DNA of 35,705 bases from Chloroflexota bacterium (GTDB lineage: Bacteria > Chloroflexota > Dehalococcoidia > Dehalococcoidales > UBA2162). The number at the start of each line of letters is the position of its first letter. The first letter of the stretch is position 1. The DNA is taken from contig JACPPR010000002.1 in assembly GCA_016190895.1 (NCBI GenBank), forward strand, positions 1-35,705, given 5' to 3'. Positions 24,017 to 30,690 of the stretch are shown in pieces. The notes under the pieces are model-generated. The model saw only the letters and a list, made by a program, of their open reading frames with translations. It was not told the origin of the DNA and ran no database searches. The position numbers were made by a program, and so were the translations under genes.

Positions 24017-25246
24017 TCACCTTTTCCTGAGGCGGGCTACCTCCCTCGGCACAAGAAATCCCCGGGCGGCGCCCCGTAAGGCCCTGTCTTCGCTGTTTTC
24101 GTACTTGTTTTTGATTGCCATCATCACTTTACCGGCTACAGTTTCATCCCAGAACCAGTCAGTCAAAGCCTGGCTGGAAGCGTATTCCTGGCCGGGTTGG
24201 GCAGTGATTGCCTCGAAATAATAGGCCTTAAAGTCATCCGAGGCCAGTTTGAGTAGATTGGTCGGTGGTATATCGTTCCGCGGGCTTTCCAGTTTACCGG
24301 TTTGTAGAAAAGAGTAAATCAAATCTCCGATAGCAGCTACATCCAGCCCACTGGAGCCCACTGTAGTACGCCCGCGTCTCTCAACGGCGATGTCATACCA
24401 GGCACGCAAGCAGGCAATTTCGCTTTTGAGGGACTCATGTAGTTGTTCGGCGTCCTCGGAAGCCACTGTGGCCTGCGCAAAATTCACCGGGCACGCCAGA
24501 GTGATGACTTCCTCGGTCGAAGCGGGGACATCCTCCGGGAAATCCTCAATCAAGGGCCCGGCTGGCGCCTCAAGCAGCTTCAGCGCCGCCACCATCACCC
24601 GTTTTTGAAACGCCGGGTCATCCGGCATACCGAGTGGACGCCCCAGCTCAAAAGGCACCCAGAGCGCCCGAGGCGGCTTAATCTTTTCGGTGTGCAACCT
24701 GACCAGGCTTATCCCTGTCGTCGGGACTCCCTCTTCCTCAAAGAAGCGAGACAGCGCGCCAACGGCGCGCGTGCACATCGCTCAGACAGGTAAGAGCAAT
24801 ACGGCATCTACTTTGTCTTTCTTCAAGAGCACGGCCACCTCACGGGCCTGTTTTTCTATATTCTTCGGCTCGTGAGCGCCCATAAAGGAGTAGTGGAAAT
24901 CGGCCACGCTGCCGATAACGCCCTCTTTAGCCAGTTCCCGGAGCCTGTCCACAGGGAAGATGACGTTCAAATCCTGCTGAAAGCCGCTGCGGTCGAAATT
25001 GATTGACAGATGTGTCATCACCAGTTCATCGCCTTTGACATTTCCCGGAATAACCCGGTAGTAGTCTCCGGTATCACGGGTGAAGGGACGGTCGCTACGC
25101 CGGTGCAGGCCGGCCGCCGAAACGAGAGCCACCCGCCTCTGGTTTAATGGTGGCCCCTCGACCCACGGGCGCATGTCATAAGTCGGGCATTCCGCTTCTA
25201 CAAGGTGTTTTCTCTCTTCTTCACTTAACTTCTCAAGACGAACCAT
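24017..25246 (-). CDS. GrdB/PrdB-like selenoprotein 2 (in-frame TGA = selenocysteine 155)
   Basis: Read through TGA 24782-24784 this is one 409-aa protein (410 codons with stop). The N-terminal part (RRVALVSAAGLHRRSDRPFTRDTGDYY, VFPVDRLRELAKEGVIGSVADFHYSFMG) is closely similar to copy 1. The junction reads LLLPV-U-AMCTRAVGALSRFFEEEG, giving a UxxC redox motif. The C-terminal half (PPRALWVPFELGRPLG, then KLLEAPAGPLIEDFP) is shared with copy 1 and with Cys-containing family members. Sec is residue 155 in both copies, near the position in the PrdB subunit of D-proline reductase. The start ATG overlaps the stop of the upstream flavoprotein gene (TAATG), with AAGGAGGTG upstream, so translation is coupled. 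The two copies look like a tandem duplication. Confidence 0.88.
24754..24770 (-). promoter_or_regulatory. SECIS-like hairpin of GrdB-like gene 2
   Basis: A perfect 7-bp stem, GCGCGCC and GGCGCGC, with loop GTT starting 18 nt after the TGA. A lower AGCGA/TCGCT pairing, starting with the A of the TGA, extends the structure. The hairpin differs from copy 1 by C to T in the 3' arm, changing a G-C pair to G-U and so keeping the fold. Confidence 0.72.
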
Positions 25247-25917
25247 TACGGCACCTCCTTTGTTACCATTGTTTTATGTGCGGTCACTTCTTCCCTGAGC
25301 TTTGCGGCGGCTTCTTCGATAGCGGCAAGCGTTTCGCAATTGTTTTCCCATCGCTGAAACAGGTGCGCCGTGCTCTCCAGGGAATGAGCTGTTTCTCCAA
25401 TCATCCGGTAAAGCGCCCCAATGCTGCATTCGCGGTGCCGCCCGCAATAAAGGCAGGGCGGCGAATGGGACAGGTATTTCACTATGCCGAGAAGCTTCGT
25501 GCCCTGGCCACGCAGTTTTTTCTGGATTTGTTCCACGGCGTCATCGACATTTCTATGGCCGCAGATGACGGCAACAAATGGCTTGTCTTTAATCGCCGGG
25601 GTTACGTGACGATATCCGAAGAACCTCTCGAGAAAGCTCAAAGCAATCGCGTTCAGGTTTCCGGAATAGACCGCGCTTCCGAAGACAACGGCATCAGCCT
25701 CCTTTATCTTCTGGTAGTTAGGCATCGCCTCGTCATCGAGACGGCATACCTGGGGTCTGGCGCAGAGGTCGACACAGCCTTTGCAGCCGCTGAACGTCAG
25801 GTCGGTGAGCTTGACAAACTCGGACTCCAGGCCGCTCCTGTCAAGTATCGCCTGAACCATACGGTCGGTATTACCCAAATGCCCGGCACCACCGCTAGAG
25901 AATCCTATAATACTCAT
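25246..25917 (-). CDS. Iron-sulfur flavoprotein (Isf-like NADPH-dependent FMN reductase family)
   Basis: A 223-aa flavodoxin-fold protein. The N-terminus IIGFSSGGAGHLGNTDRMVQA is the FMN phosphate loop. C45, C48, C52 and C58 (SGCKGCVDLCARPQVC) form the compact Isf-type cluster motif, and DAVVFGSAVYSGN is the second flavin loop. A second Cys group, PPCLYCGRHREC, sits in the C-terminal part. Isf proteins pass electrons between ferredoxin and other acceptors in anaerobes. Spacing C-x2-C-x3-C differs by one residue from the usual C-x2-C-x2-C. Its stop overlaps the start of GrdB-like gene 2, which makes it a likely electron donor for that selenoprotein. Confidence 0.85.
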   Translation of the reverse strand: MSIIGFSSGGAGHLGNTDRMVQAILDRSGLESEFVKLTDLTFSGCKGCVDLCARPQVCRLDDEAMPNYQKIKEADAVVFGSAVYSGNLNAIALSFLERFFGYRHVTPAIKDKPFVAVICGHRNVDDAVEQIQKKLRGQGTKLLGIVKYLSHSPPCLYCGRHRECSIGALYRMIGETAHSLESTAHLFQRWENNCETLAAIEEAAAKLREEVTAHKTMVTKEVP

Positions 25918-25957
25918 CGCTCCCTCCTTAAGACCGTTCTACCGACTATTCCGCTAT

Positions 25958-26866
25958 CTAATCGATTTCGTCCTTGCTCCTCGGTATTCTCCCCTCGCAC
26001 GGCACGCCGGTCTGGCAAAGCCCGCAACCACGGTAGGTCCCGACATATCCGTGGTCTCTGCCCATCTCCTGAAGTATGACGGGCATTACCCTGGACTGAT
26101 AGTTGCTACATTTCGCCTTATCATGCCCTGCCTCGCTGATGGCACCGGCCGGGCAGCGCTTGATGCATTTCCCGCAATTCCCTGTGCGGTAGAAGAGGCA
26201 GTTATCAAGATGGCCCGGATAAGCGCGGGGAGTCGGTGGGATATCCAGGTCGCACACTATGCTCCCCAAGCGGATGGCCATCCCCACCGGCGAGATGAAC
26301 CCGTCACTCAGACCGAAGGTACCGAGGCCGGCAGCATAGGCGATATGCCGCTGCGACCACCTCGAAGCCGGACCGCCGGGCACATCCCGCTTCACCTCGA
26401 ACCAGCTTTCCTGTTCCGGAGCGACGGCGTGGCCGCCCATGTCTTCAACCAGGGCCACGAGATGGCGCGCCAGGCGCGCGTTCGCCTCCTGCCCATACCA
26501 GCGCGTGTAATTCCACCTGAGGGAAGAAACCTGAGTTTCCCGGCGCATGCTCTGGCGCGTTTCACGCGTGCTGGGAAGCGCCCAGGAGATAACGCGAACT
26601 TGTTCCGGCTGATAACCGCAGGCAGCCTTCTTGAGGTGCATTTCCAGGGCTTCCCGCGGTGTAACGTGGAAATCCCCGATTATACTTTTGTATTCTTTGA
26701 AGAGAGGGTCATCCCCGTCAGCAAACCCGACCGCCGGCCCATCCCAGATTCGCTCCCCGGGGAATGCAGGCATAACGTTGTTCGGTGTACCGGCGATATA
26801 CGTTTTGATGCTTTCCTCAAAGAACTGAGCCAGATTAGGCTTGGTCTTCGGATGCACTGCAGACAT
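25958..26866 (-). CDS. QueG/reductive-dehalogenase-like double [4Fe-4S] protein
   Basis: 302 aa. The core SQRHIAYAAGLGTFGLSDGF, RLGSIVCDLDIPPTP is the conserved region shared by epoxyqueuosine reductase and reductive dehalogenases. Eight cysteines are available for two clusters: C223, C231, C234, C238 (NCGKCIKRCPAGAIS), C253, C281, C284 and C290 (GCGLCQTGVPC). The spacing of the last group (C-x2-C-x5-C) is not the QueG CxxCxxxCP. There is no Tat signal, so it should be cytoplasmic. No queuosine genes are near; the neighbours are redox selenoproteins, so a role in reductive chemistry rather than tRNA modification is inferred. Corrinoid binding is possible but not visible. AGGGAGG lies just upstream of the ATG. 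Confidence 0.82.
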   Translation of the reverse strand: MSAVHPKTKPNLAQFFEESIKTYIAGTPNNVMPAFPGERIWDGPAVGFADGDDPLFKEYKSIIGDFHVTPREALEMHLKKAACGYQPEQVRVISWALPSTRETRQSMRRETQVSSLRWNYTRWYGQEANARLARHLVALVEDMGGHAVAPEQESWFEVKRDVPGGPASRWSQRHIAYAAGLGTFGLSDGFISPVGMAIRLGSIVCDLDIPPTPRAYPGHLDNCLFYRTGNCGKCIKRCPAGAISEAGHDKAKCSNYQSRVMPVILQEMGRDHGYVGTYRGCGLCQTGVPCEGRIPRSKDEID

Positions 26867-26926
26867 GACACCTCCCTTCTAGCAGGCTTTGTTTATCGAC
26901 CCTTCGCTCTAGTGATGGCAGAAAAT

Positions 26927-27292
26927 CTAGCCGCACTCCACGGATTCTACCGCAATTTTCACCACGTGCTTTGGCTTCATATTCCTGGCCGCCATGGCGG
27001 TGACTGCTTCATCAAAGAGCGGCCCGGAATCCAGTACCTCGGCCGTGCCCCAGATGCGGCAGTTTTTACGCGTGGATGTATCCAAACAGATTATGCTCAC
27101 CTGCGGATTCTCCATAAGGTTAGCCACCGTGCGTGGCGAGTTCATATCACTGAAGACGACATGCTCGTCATCCAGTACCCGGAAAGACCCCTTTGCCGAT
27201 ACATTTGGCTTTCCCGCCTTGCTTGACGTGGCAATCAATGCCGGGTGGATATCTCCGATGAGTTTCTTCGCTTCTTCACTTAGTTTTGCCAA
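26927..27292 (-). CDS. Pyridoxamine 5'-phosphate oxidase-family (split-barrel) flavoprotein
   Basis: 121 aa. HPALIATSSKAGKPNVSAKGSFRVLDDEHV is the flavin-binding start of a PPOX-type split barrel; SPRTVANLMENPQVSIICLD and CRIWGTAEVLDSGPLFDEA are typical later strands. The fold binds FMN or F420 and serves many reductases. The start is TTG with GGAGGAG upstream. It lies between the deiodinase-like and QueG-like genes with 27- and 60-bp gaps, so it is probably part of the same operon. It is too short to be a true PdxH. The cofactor cannot be decided. Confidence 0.85.
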   Translation of the reverse strand: MAKLSEEAKKLIGDIHPALIATSSKAGKPNVSAKGSFRVLDDEHVVFSDMNSPRTVANLMENPQVSIICLDTSTRKNCRIWGTAEVLDSGPLFDEAVTAMAARNMKPKHVVKIAVESVECG

Positions 27293-27319
27293 TTTTCTCC
27301 TCCTTCTTTCTTTGAAAAA

Positions 27320-27970
27320 TTATTTTGCCAGGTACTTTTCAATCGCTTCTCCAAGCTCAGCCGGTTTATATCCGAAAGGTCCCAGCCCTCCGGCGTAGGC
27401 AATCCGGCCATCCGCTCCAACCAGATAGAGACGGTTCGGATGAGCTGCGTAGGCTGTGTTGACCGCATCGTCCATAGCATCGACCAGCGTAGTCATTTCA
27501 TAGCCCAAAGTATTCTCACAGCGCTGGGCAACAGTCTGACGTTCCTCGATTGTTTTTGGGTCATAAATATCTATCGCTGGCTTAATGGCGCTTGCTTCTT
27601 TCATCCGCCCGCTCATGCCCATTCTCAGCAGCCACCCGGTTAACTGCCCGGCGGCGCCTCCCCCAAGCCACCACCCATCTATTGGGTGCGCTTCCCGGAT
27701 GTAAATGGTCAAAAACTCGAACCGGTCACGATATTTTAGATATAAATCACGGAGACTCACAGTCCCCCTTACGAAAGGCGGTCAGGTATAGCTGCCAAAA
27801 TTTAGCGCTATCGGCTTGCCCCGGAGGGAAGACAACCTGACCGGATTACCGCCGTTGGCGCCAGCCAGCTCAAAATCCGGGGCCATATCTCCGGCTTTTG
27901 GCGCCAAGGCGTCATATTTTTTCTGCCAGGTCCGGTTCTGTTCACGATATTTGATTGCGTCCATTGCCAT
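27320..27970 (-). CDS. Iodothyronine-deiodinase-like selenoprotein (in-frame TGA = selenocysteine 63)
   Basis: 216 aa when TGA 27782-27784 is read as Sec. It has a thioredoxin-fold start (APKAGDMAPDFELAGANGG, VRLSSLRGKPIALNFGSYT), then U63-PPF, then LYLKYRDRFEFLTIYIREAHP and DGWW. Animal deiodinases and their bacterial relatives have the same order: LNFGSCT-U-PPF, then YIxEAHPxDGW. A Tyr replaces the usual Cys before Thr-Sec, so the resolving thiol must be elsewhere. ATG 27970 has GGAGAG 7 nt upstream. The second half would otherwise start at GTG 27760, the loop of the SECIS hairpin. Family activity ranges from reductive deiodination to peroxide reduction; the substrate here is open. Confidence 0.88.
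27751..27767 (-). promoter_or_regulatory. SECIS-like hairpin of the deiodinase-like gene
   Basis: GGGGACT, loop GTG, AGTCTCC: a 7-bp stem with one G-U pair. The loop starts 21 nt after TGA, the same geometry as in GrdB-like gene 1, and its first two bases are again G and U although the surrounding sequence is unrelated. Confidence 0.68.
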
Positions 27971-28000
27971 ACCAAGACTCTCCGATTGAATTATTTTGTC

Positions 28001-28399
28001 TTAACGCTTAACCATAGCCGGAGTTATGTCGCAGGGAATTTGCAGCGTGTTCGCTATGCTATTGAAACTTTCGAATAGCTCGATAACCTCCTTTACTTCC
28101 GTAATCTCCGTTTCAGTAGCGCCGACCATAAGCGCCATTGTTTCATGAGCCAGACTGCAATACTGACAGTTATTAGTCAAAGATACCGCCAGAGCAACGA
28201 TTTCTTTGGTCTTCCTGTCCAGCTGCCGCTGCCGGCCCATTATGCTCTTCCACCGCGTCCAATTCAGTTCCAGCCATTCCGGGTCAGCGGCCGCCTGCGC
28301 CCTGAAAAAATTGGGCACCATGCCCATCATCGCATTAATCTCCTGGAAAACTTCCTTGGCTTTTCCCGTAGCTTCGCTGTCCGTCAGCAGATTTGCCAT
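28001..28399 (-). CDS. AhpD/carboxymuconolactone decarboxylase-like protein 1
   Basis: 132 aa, first gene of the minus-strand redox operon. MVPNFFRAQAAADPEWLELNW and DRKTKEIVALAVSLTNNCQYCSLAHETMAL are the AhpD/CMD signatures; the redox pair is C78 and C81 with H85 behind. Such proteins act as alkylhydroperoxidases or thiol-dependent reductases. GGAGGG lies upstream of the ATG. The promoter and a palindromic operator candidate lie directly upstream, divergent from the MerR gene. It may supply thiol reducing power to the operon or deal with peroxides. Confidence 0.88.
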   Translation of the reverse strand: MANLLTDSEATGKAKEVFQEINAMMGMVPNFFRAQAAADPEWLELNWTRWKSIMGRQRQLDRKTKEIVALAVSLTNNCQYCSLAHETMALMVGATETEITEVKEVIELFESFNSIANTLQIPCDITPAMVKR

Positions 28400-28435
28400 G
28401 AATTATCCCTCCTTTTCAACAACGTTTTAAGGGAC

Positions 28436-28464
28436 ATTCTACTATGACGTTACGTCACTGTCAA
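28436..28464 (-). promoter_or_regulatory. Promoter of the redox operon with palindromic operator in its spacer
   Basis: Minus strand: TTGACA (28459-28464), a 17-nt spacer and TAGAAT (28436-28441). The spacer contains TGACGTTACGTCA (28445-28457), a perfect 6-bp inverted repeat around one base. A dyad between -35 and -10 is where MerR-family activators bind, although their spacers are usually 19-20 nt. Confidence 0.65.
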
Positions 28465-28481
28465 GCCCCTGTGTTAACCTA

Positions 28482-28510
28482 TTGACATAAGGGTAGACTG
28501 GTGCTACAAT
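28482..28510 (+). promoter_or_regulatory. Promoter of the MerR-type regulator gene
   Basis: TTGACA (28482-28487), a 17-nt spacer and TACAAT (28505-28510), 10 nt before ATG 28521, so the mRNA may be leaderless or start very near the ATG. It faces away from the redox operon promoter, with 17 bp between the two -35 boxes. Confidence 0.6.
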
Positions 28511-28520
28511 CACGTTAGCT

Positions 28521-28973
28521 ATGGAAGAAGAGAAGAAAGACACAGCTACCGAAGTTCACCTGCAGATTGGCGAACTAGCTAGGCGGGCCGGCGTCAGCAT
28601 CAGGACTGTTCGTTACTACGAGGAGAAGGGCTTGCTGAACCCCTCCGGACTTACTTCGGGCGGCATTCGCCTCTACAACCAGCAAGACCTGAACCGGCTT
28701 ATCTTTATCCGTCGCCTCAAGACGCTGGGTTTGAATATCGAAGAGATAAAGATGTCTCTGGGCATCTTTGAGACAAGCCCGGAACAGAAAGTGCGTGTGG
28801 AGCGCACTCTGGAATTGCTGCGCCTGCAAAAAGAGAAACTGAAAGAAGAGTTGACCCGACTGACTGAAATGGCGAAGGAAATCGAGAACTCGGAGCGGCT
28901 GGTCACCAGATGTTTAAGCTGCCGCGCCCCGAAATGCCCCGCCCACTGCCCCAGCTTAGCTCATATCCTGTGA
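28521..28973 (+). CDS. MerR-family transcriptional regulator with C-terminal Cys cluster
   Basis: 150 aa. The N-terminal winged helix LQIGELARRAGVSIRTVRYYEEKGLL (14-39), with SGGIRLYNQQDLNRLIFI, is standard MerR. A long coiled-coil dimerisation helix runs from about 88 to 128. The tail has C131, C134, C139 and C143 (CLSCRAPKCPAHCPS), suited to binding a metal or Fe-S cluster or sensing thiol-reactive compounds. It is transcribed away from the selenoprotein operon over a 121-bp intergenic region holding a dyad, so it is the probable regulator of that operon. The effector is unknown; the Cys spacing does not match MerR, CueR or SoxR exactly. Confidence 0.88.
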   Translation: MEEEKKDTATEVHLQIGELARRAGVSIRTVRYYEEKGLLNPSGLTSGGIRLYNQQDLNRLIFIRRLKTLGLNIEEIKMSLGIFETSPEQKVRVERTLELLRLQKEKLKEELTRLTEMAKEIENSERLVTRCLSCRAPKCPAHCPSLAHIL

Positions 28974-29020
28974 CGCGGTACTGCCCTCGTATCTGGACAT
29001 ATGGTTGTGAATGTGTTAGC

Positions 29021-29130
29021 TCAAAATCCCCCTCAATCCCTGTGTTAAACCGGAGGCTGGTTTACTCCCCCTTTCATAAAGGGGGGGCGAATCGTCCTTA
29101 CCTGCAAACAGAGACCGAGGGGGATTTTCT
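29021..29130. repeat. Dispersed palindromic repeat, family C
   Basis: CAAAATCCCCCTCAATCCC on the left, TACTCCCCCTTTCATAAAGG in the middle, and GAGGGGGATTTTCTCC on the right. A short hairpin AACCGGAGGCTGGTTT lies inside. It lies between the MerR gene and the URO-D promoter. No gene is seen in 28974-29264. Confidence 0.65.
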
Positions 29131-29196
29131 CCATCCAGGCTGGGGAACGGCATTCTTTCGACCACGCATCTAGTGCCGGATGGCGCAAACGCCGAT

Positions 29197-29226
29197 TTGA
29201 CAACCCAGCCCGTTTTCCATTAAATT
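29197..29226 (+). promoter_or_regulatory. Promoter of the URO-D family gene
   Basis: TTGACA (29197-29202), an 18-nt spacer and TAAATT (29221-29226), 39 bp before the start codon. Confidence 0.55.
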
Positions 29227-29264
29227 GATTTTATCTTTATCTTTAGAAGGGGGAAGGAGTAAGA

Positions 29265-30596
29265 ATGGCAACACAGGTCAAGGGTAGTTCACTAAAGGAT
29301 TTTCAGGAGAATCAAAAGAGGCGAAAAGAGGAAATCGAACAAAGAAGCGGCAAGTCGGTAGAGCAGCTTTATGAGGAAAAGGAAGCAAGAGTAAGAGACG
29401 CCATCGCGCTGAGAGAGTCGGACCAGGTACCCGTCTCTCTGCGTATGACCTATTTCCCGGCTAAGTATGCCGGCATACCCACCGCCGCCGCCTATTATGA
29501 CAACATAGCCTGGCGTGATGCCGTCGCCAAGACTGTCACCAATATGGACCCCGATATCTTCCAGTGCTCCTCTGGTACCAGTTCCGGGGCAGTCAACGAA
29601 GCCCTCGACCCGACCCAGACACGCTGGCCTGGCGGCCCCCTGCCCGACAACGTCTCCCATCAGGCTATCGATGTCGAGACTATGAAGGAGAATGAATACG
29701 GCATCTACTTCTCCGACCCGACCGGCTTCGCAATTCGATATTTGCTGCCCAGGTCTTACAATGCCCTGGCGCCCCTGGCAAGCCTGCCTCCACTGGCCGG
29801 CCGCGCCCAGGGCTTCGCCGCAATGACGCCGATGTTCACCCGGCAGGAATTCAGGGATATGGCCAAAGCATTACTCAAAGCCGGGCAGGAACAGGAAAAA
29901 TGGCGTCAGACAGTGGGCAGCCTGGAAGTAGATATGTTTGAACTCGGCTTCCCGCCCAACGGCCATGGCGGCGGCGCCGGCGGGGCGCCCTTCGATCAAA
30001 TCTCTGACTTTTTCCGCGGCATGCGTGGGACGATGACCGATATGTACCGCCAGCCTGAAAACCTCTTGAGGATGCTGGACCAACTCTCACAGGAAGCTGT
30101 GAGAAGAGCGCAACCTGCCAACCCAGACACGCCCGGCAACCCCAAGAGATTATTCATAGCTCTCCATCGCGGCGCCGAGACCTTTATGTCCAGAAAACAG
30201 TTTGAAAAGTTCTACTGGCCTGGTCTGAAGGCGGCCATGCTCAGGTCTATCGAGCTAGGCTTTGTGCCGATGCCGTTCTGTGAAGGCAAGTACGGCGACC
30301 GCCTGGAGTATTTCCTCGAGCTGCCCAAAGGCAAGGTGGTCTGCCACTTCGACCTGACCGATATGCATAGGGCGAAGGATGTTTTGAAGGACCACGTCTG
30401 CATTATGGGCAATGTGCCCTCGCCGTTACTGCAGTTCGGCAAGCCCCACGAGGTAGAAGATTACTGCAAAGACCTCATCAAATACTGCGGCAAGGGCGGC
30501 GGCTTCATCCTGACCAACGGCAGCTCCACCGATACGGCCGACCCCGTCCTTGTCAAGGCGATGTGTGACTCGACCAAGAAATTCAGCGTGGACTAG
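29265..30596 (+). CDS. Uroporphyrinogen decarboxylase-family (URO-D) protein, probable corrinoid/methyl-transfer type
   Basis: 443 aa. A long charged N-terminal helix (SSLKDFQENQKRRKEEIEQR) precedes the URO-D barrel: ARVRDAIALRESDQVPV, FSDPTGFAIRYLLPRSYNALAPL, RLFIALHRGAETFMSRKQFEKFYWPGLKAAM, FVPMPFCEGKYGDRLEYF, KVVCHFDLTDMHRAKDVL and GFILTNGSSTDTADPVL. True HemE is about 350 aa with a different N-terminus; the MtaA/MtbA-like methyltransferases that serve corrinoid proteins are closer. The metal ligands cannot be assigned with certainty. AAGGAG lies upstream of the ATG. A hairpin follows the stop. A degraded second copy of its 3' end lies at 31809-31862. Confidence 0.82.
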   Translation: MATQVKGSSLKDFQENQKRRKEEIEQRSGKSVEQLYEEKEARVRDAIALRESDQVPVSLRMTYFPAKYAGIPTAAAYYDNIAWRDAVAKTVTNMDPDIFQCSSGTSSGAVNEALDPTQTRWPGGPLPDNVSHQAIDVETMKENEYGIYFSDPTGFAIRYLLPRSYNALAPLASLPPLAGRAQGFAAMTPMFTRQEFRDMAKALLKAGQEQEKWRQTVGSLEVDMFELGFPPNGHGGGAGGAPFDQISDFFRGMRGTMTDMYRQPENLLRMLDQLSQEAVRRAQPANPDTPGNPKRLFIALHRGAETFMSRKQFEKFYWPGLKAAMLRSIELGFVPMPFCEGKYGDRLEYFLELPKGKVVCHFDLTDMHRAKDVLKDHVCIMGNVPSPLLQFGKPHEVEDYCKDLIKYCGKGGGFILTNGSSTDTADPVLVKAMCDSTKKFSVD

Positions 30597-30642
30597 CTGG
30601 CTTTTGGTGGCACAGGCATCTTGCCTGTGCAGATGATGAACA

Positions 30643-30668
30643 GAGCGAGGGGGCATGCCCCCTCGCTC
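30643..30668. terminator. Bidirectional hairpin between URO-D and O-methyltransferase genes
   Basis: GAGCGAGGGGGCA and its exact reverse complement TGCCCCCTCGCTC form a 26-bp perfect palindrome. It lies between two convergent stop codons. An additional CACAGGCA-TCT-TGCCTGTG hairpin lies at 30611-30629. The U tract is weak. Confidence 0.6.
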
Positions 30669-30690
30669 GTTATCTGACCTTTGCACACCA

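Noticed and set aside
24017-24778. Separate ORFs for the C-terminal halves of the GrdB-like genes (also 22635-23396) and of the deiodinase-like gene (27320-27760).
   Set aside because: They start just past an in-frame TGA, lack Shine-Dalgarno sites, and complete known families only when read through. The 27760 GTG is the loop of the predicted SECIS hairpin.
22635-25246. A classical glycine, sarcosine or D-proline reductase operon.
   Set aside because: No grdA, grdC, grdD, prdA or thioredoxin genes are present, and the B-like proteins have an extra 255-residue C-terminal region.
25958-26866. A true respiratory reductive dehalogenase (RdhA).
   Set aside because: No Tat signal, the protein is too short, and no rdhB anchor gene is present; only superfamily-level similarity is supported.
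25147-27226. Long plus-strand open frames (310 and 391 aa) opposite the redox operon.
   Set aside because: Antisense shadows of genes with visible Fe-S and flavin motifs; no family motif in the plus-strand translation.
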